This document shows positions 61,393 to 64,000 of a stretch of DNA of 64,000 bases, piece by piece. The DNA is from Lutibacter oceani (GTDB taxonomy: Bacteria > Bacteroidota > Bacteroidia > Flavobacteriales > Flavobacteriaceae). The notes below the pieces were generated by a model. That model did no database searches, was not told the origin of the DNA, and saw only the letters and a program-made list of their open reading frames with translations. Within the stretch, counting starts at the first letter, position 1, and each line of letters begins with the position of its first letter. The position numbers were made by a program, and so were the translations under genes. The DNA lies in the NCBI RefSeq assembly GCF_003384935.1, contig NZ_QTTQ01000009.1, positions 1,174,412 through 1,238,411 of the forward strand. Direction: 5' to 3'.

Positions 61393-64000
61393 ATGAAAAA
61401 CAATTACTCAATTAAAAAAAATCCCGGAGTAAAATTTAAACAAACCAAACAAGTGCTATTTTTAATGCTTGCGGTTTTGTTTTTTAGTGGAAAAGCCCTT
61501 GCTCAAAATTTTGAGTTGGTAACTGTTAGTTCAGTTTCATCAGGTGGCAATACAAATAATGCTTTATTTGTTGCATCTTCTCCTACAATTCCTTCATTGG
61601 CATTTATTAGAGCTCAAAGAATTGCAGGTCCAGAAGATGGGGTTTTTACAATAAATGGTGATGATATTAGATATACCTCAAATTCATTAACTTCAGGGAT
61701 TCCAAATAACTTAAGTAGAATTAGATTTACTTTTTTACAGGCAGATGGAGTAACTCAAATTCCTGTCAATGACTTTAGATTTGTAATTAATGATATTGAT
61801 GGGCCAAATAATGAAGGTTTAGCTACAAATTGTGGGGCAAATGTTAGGTTTAATGCGACTGCTGACCCTACTAATTTGGTAATTGATAATATACCACCAG
61901 ACTTAAATGCAGTTGGTTCACAAAACGAAACTGCTGGACCAACAAGTAGAGTGATGTATGAATTTAGTGATGTGGCAGTTATTGAATTTGATAATTATGC
62001 GAATAGTGGTTATTTGAAAGATTTTGATATGGATTATGACCTTGCTATTGTAGCGCCTTTATATTCAGTATGTTTAGGTGATAATGATGGAGATGGAATT
62101 ACTGATGATATTGATTTAGATGATGATAATGATGGTATTTTGGATGTTACAGAAGCAGGAGGAAATGATCCCAATGGAGACCATGATGGTGATGGATTGC
62201 CAAACTATTTAGATACATCTGATGATACAGGGTTGTCTGCGACATATATTGCTAACGCTGATGGATCAGTTACAAATTATACTGATGCAGATAGTAATGG
62301 GGAGCCAGATGTTTATGAAGCAAGTGCAGATGCTGATTCAGACCCTAATCATTTAGATTCAGATTCAGATAATGATGGTTGTCCTGATGTTGATGAAGTT
62401 TATGGGGCAGGTACTGATAGTGATGGTAATGGGTATTATGGAGCTGGAATTCCAGCTGTCGATGCGAATGGACTTGTAATTGCTGCAGGTATAACAGGAG
62501 CAACTTATAATATTTTACCATCAGATAATGATATAAATGGTACTGATGATTATTTACAAACAAGTATAGCAGTTACAGGGATTAGCACACAACCTACTGA
62601 CGCAACTATTACAGCAATAAATAATGCTACCTTTAATGTTGTAGCAACTACTTCAGGTATTGGAACAGCGGAGCAATATCAATGGCAAGAAGATTCAGGT
62701 TCAGGATTTGTAAATATTACAAACGGAGGAGTTTATAGCGGGGCAACAACAGCAACACTTACAGTTAGTGTGTTAAATTCATCTTTAGATGGTAATTCCT
62801 ATCGTGCAATAATAACGACACCTTCTATTGTTTGTGATCCTGAGGCACAATCTAATGCGGTAATATTAACAGTTACAGCTAATCTTATTGAGGGGGTTGA
62901 TGATTCAGGAACAGTAAACGAGGGTATATTAAGCGTTGCTGTGGCAAATGTATTGGTAAATGATAATTTGGGAGGATCAACCCCTACACTTGCAAATGTA
63001 ACATTAAGTGAAATTAGTTCTACAAATCCAGGTATAACATTAAATATAGCTACAGGTGAAGTAAATGTTGCGGCAACAACTATTGAAGGAGTGTATTCAT
63101 TAGTTTATCAAATTTGTGAAACTGCTAATATCTCAAATTGTTCAACAGCAACAGTAACGATAACAGTAAACGATGCGGGTAATCCGGTTGCGGCAGATGA
63201 TACAGCAAGTACTTTAGAAAATACATTGGTAACAACAGGAAATGTGTTAACGAATGATTCAGTAGTTGATGGCGCAACCATTACAAGTTCTGATGTAACA
63301 AGTGCAAATGGAGGAACAGTAGTTAATAATGGAGACGGTACATTTGATTATACACCAGCAGCAGGTTTTGCAGGAACAGATACTTTCACTTATACTCTAT
63401 GCGATAATGATTCACCGGTAGCAAGTTGTTCAACAGCAACTGTAACGGTAACAGTAACTGACGCAGGAAATCCAATAGCGGTTGATGATACAGCAAGTAC
63501 TTTAGAAAATACATTGGTAACAACAGGAAATGTGTTAACGAATGATTCAGTAGTTGATGGCGCAACCATTACAAGTTCTGATGTAACAAGTGCAAATGGA
63601 GGAACAGTAGTTAATAATGGAGACGGTACATTTGATTATACACCAGCAGCAGGTTTTGCAGGAACAGATACTTTCACTTATACTCTATGCGATAATGATT
63701 CACCGGTAGCAAATTGTTCAACAGCAACAGTAACGATAACAGTAAACGATGCGGGTAATCCGGTTGCGGCAGATGATACAGCAAGTACTTTAGAAAATAC
63801 ATTGGTAACAACAGGAAATGTGTTAACGAATGATTCAGTAGTTGATGGCGCAACCATTACAAGTTCTGATGTAACAAGTGCAAATGGAGGAACAGTAGTT
63901 AATAATGGAGACGGTACATTTGATTATACACCAGCAGCAGGTTTTGCAGGAACAGATACTTTCACTTATACTCTATGCGATAATGATTCACCGGTAGCAA
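61393..64000 (+). CDS. Large secreted protein with TSP3-type and cadherin-like tandem repeats (3' end outside window)
   Basis: My reading from ATG 61393 stays open for 869 codons to the window edge. A signal peptide (VLFLMLAVLFFSGKALA, cleavage after about residue 37) leads to a beta-rich N-terminal domain. Calcium-binding thrombospondin type-3-like repeats follow (DNDGDGITDDIDLDDDNDG, NDPNGDHDGDGLPNYLD), then Ig-like segments, then a divergent cadherin-like unit (VDDSGTVNEGILSVAVANVL). Three nearly identical 96-residue tandem-95-like units follow (ADDTASTLENTLVTTGNVLT). Adhesin or gliding-type surface proteins have this layout; a C-terminal sorting domain, if any, is beyond the window. Confidence 0.9.
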   Translation, partial: MKNNYSIKKNPGVKFKQTKQVLFLMLAVLFFSGKALAQNFELVTVSSVSSGGNTNNALFVASSPTIPSLAFIRAQRIAGPEDGVFTINGDDIRYTSNSLTSGIPNNLSRIRFTFLQADGVTQIPVNDFRFVINDIDGPNNEGLATNCGANVRFNATADPTNLVIDNIPPDLNAVGSQNETAGPTSRVMYEFSDVAVIEFDNYANSGYLKDFDMDYDLAIVAPLYSVCLGDNDGDGITDDIDLDDDNDGILDVTEAGGNDPNGDHDGDGLPNYLDTSDDTGLSATYIANADGSVTNYTDADSNGEPDVYEASADADSDPNHLDSDSDNDGCPDVDEVYGAGTDSDGNGYYGAGIPAVDANGLVIAAGITGATYNILPSDNDINGTDDYLQTSIAVTGISTQPTDATITAINNATFNVVATTSGIGTAEQYQWQEDSGSGFVNITNGGVYSGATTATLTVSVLNSSLDGNSYRAIITTPSIVCDPEAQSNAVILTVTANLIEGVDDSGTVNEGILSVAVANVLVNDNLGGSTPTLANVTLSEISSTNPGITLNIATGEVNVAATTIEGVYSLVYQICETANISNCSTATVTITVNDAGNPVAADDTASTLENTLVTTGNVLTNDSVVDGATITSSDVTSANGGTVVNNGDGTFDYTPAAGFAGTDTFTYTLCDNDSPVASCSTATVTVTVTDAGNPIAVDDTASTLENTLVTTGNVLTNDSVVDGATITSSDVTSANGGTVVNNGDGTFDYTPAAGFAGTDTFTYTLCDNDSPVANCSTATVTITVNDAGNPVAADDTASTLENTLVTTGNVLTNDSVVDGATITSSDVTSANGGTVVNNGDGTFDYTPAAGFAGTDTFTYTLCDNDSPVA
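63172..64000 (+). repeat. 288-bp tandem repeats within the surface protein gene
   Basis: Units start at 63172, 63460 and 63748, exactly 288 bp (96 codons) apart; the third is cut by the window. The 200-bp cores are practically identical at the DNA level. The unit heads alternate: units 1 and 3 start GATGCGGGTAATCCGGTTGC while unit 2 starts GACGCAGGAAATCCAATAGC, so a two-unit (576-bp) block seems to have been duplicated. Confidence 0.95.

Noticed and set aside
62345..62563. A 72-residue His/Leu-rich reverse frame
   Set aside because: It is the complement of the Asp/Asn/Gly-rich calcium repeats of the surface protein and has no family pattern.
63172..64000. A CRISPR-like repeat array
   Set aside because: The 288-bp repeats are in frame, encode 96-residue domains, and have no spacers.

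Overview
The window is low-GC (roughly 30%) bacterial DNA from a Bacteroidota, most likely a Flavobacteriaceae. The evidence is: several -7 boxes of the form TAnnTTTG, weak or absent Shine-Dalgarno sites, the acpP-fabF-rnc-IPExxxVDY-pyk cluster, many short lipoproteins with a Cys right after the signal peptide, VF530/DUF2132 and DUF6428 proteins, and a large secreted protein with calcium-binding and cadherin-like repeats. Genus is not determined. Coding density is high. Two genes run off the window: aspS at the left edge and the repeat protein at the right edge.

1-23.7 kb is mostly housekeeping and small accessory genes. aspS is divergent from a padR-membrane protein-cupin-rsmI cluster with a double PadR-type operator. 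A 23-bp terminator hairpin separates this from an alcohol dehydrogenase and a nitroreductase. A TetR/NAD-binding pair, rlmF, a TolB-like lipoprotein, a DEAD-box helicase and a B12/radical SAM protein follow. Next is an ArsR-DUF6428-ATP-grasp-membrane protein operon without any arsenic pump or reductase, then a VIT-trmO-TIR protein cluster, glutaminase, a NYN RNase-like gene and tRNA-Ala(GGC).

23.7-36.4 kb is a xylan/xylose island: GH43, xylose symporter, xylA, xylB and a GntR regulator in one direction, a LacI regulator, and a GH3 enzyme. Beside them lie the decayed C-terminal third of a GH67 alpha-glucuronidase and a 16-codon scrap of a short-chain dehydrogenase, then intact uxuA. Together these would release and catabolise xylose; the glucuronic-acid branch is broken here.

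36.5-52.5 kb holds a second DEAD-box helicase, a HAD phosphatase, a short SSB, a NUMOD4-type protein beside a zinc-ribbon protein, an M28 peptidase/DUF2891 pair, the fatty-acid/pyk cluster divergent from purN-rnhA, an M43 metalloprotease and sufS. 52.6-59.7 kb is a complete TetR-TolC-HlyD-ATPase-ATPase-permease-permease export operon resembling ybhGFSR. It is interrupted in two gaps by short intergenic repeats and headed by a well-formed promoter with an abutting operator. 59.7-64 kb holds a serine beta-lactamase-like hydrolase and the start of a large secreted protein whose 288-bp repeats are nearly identical and continue past the window.
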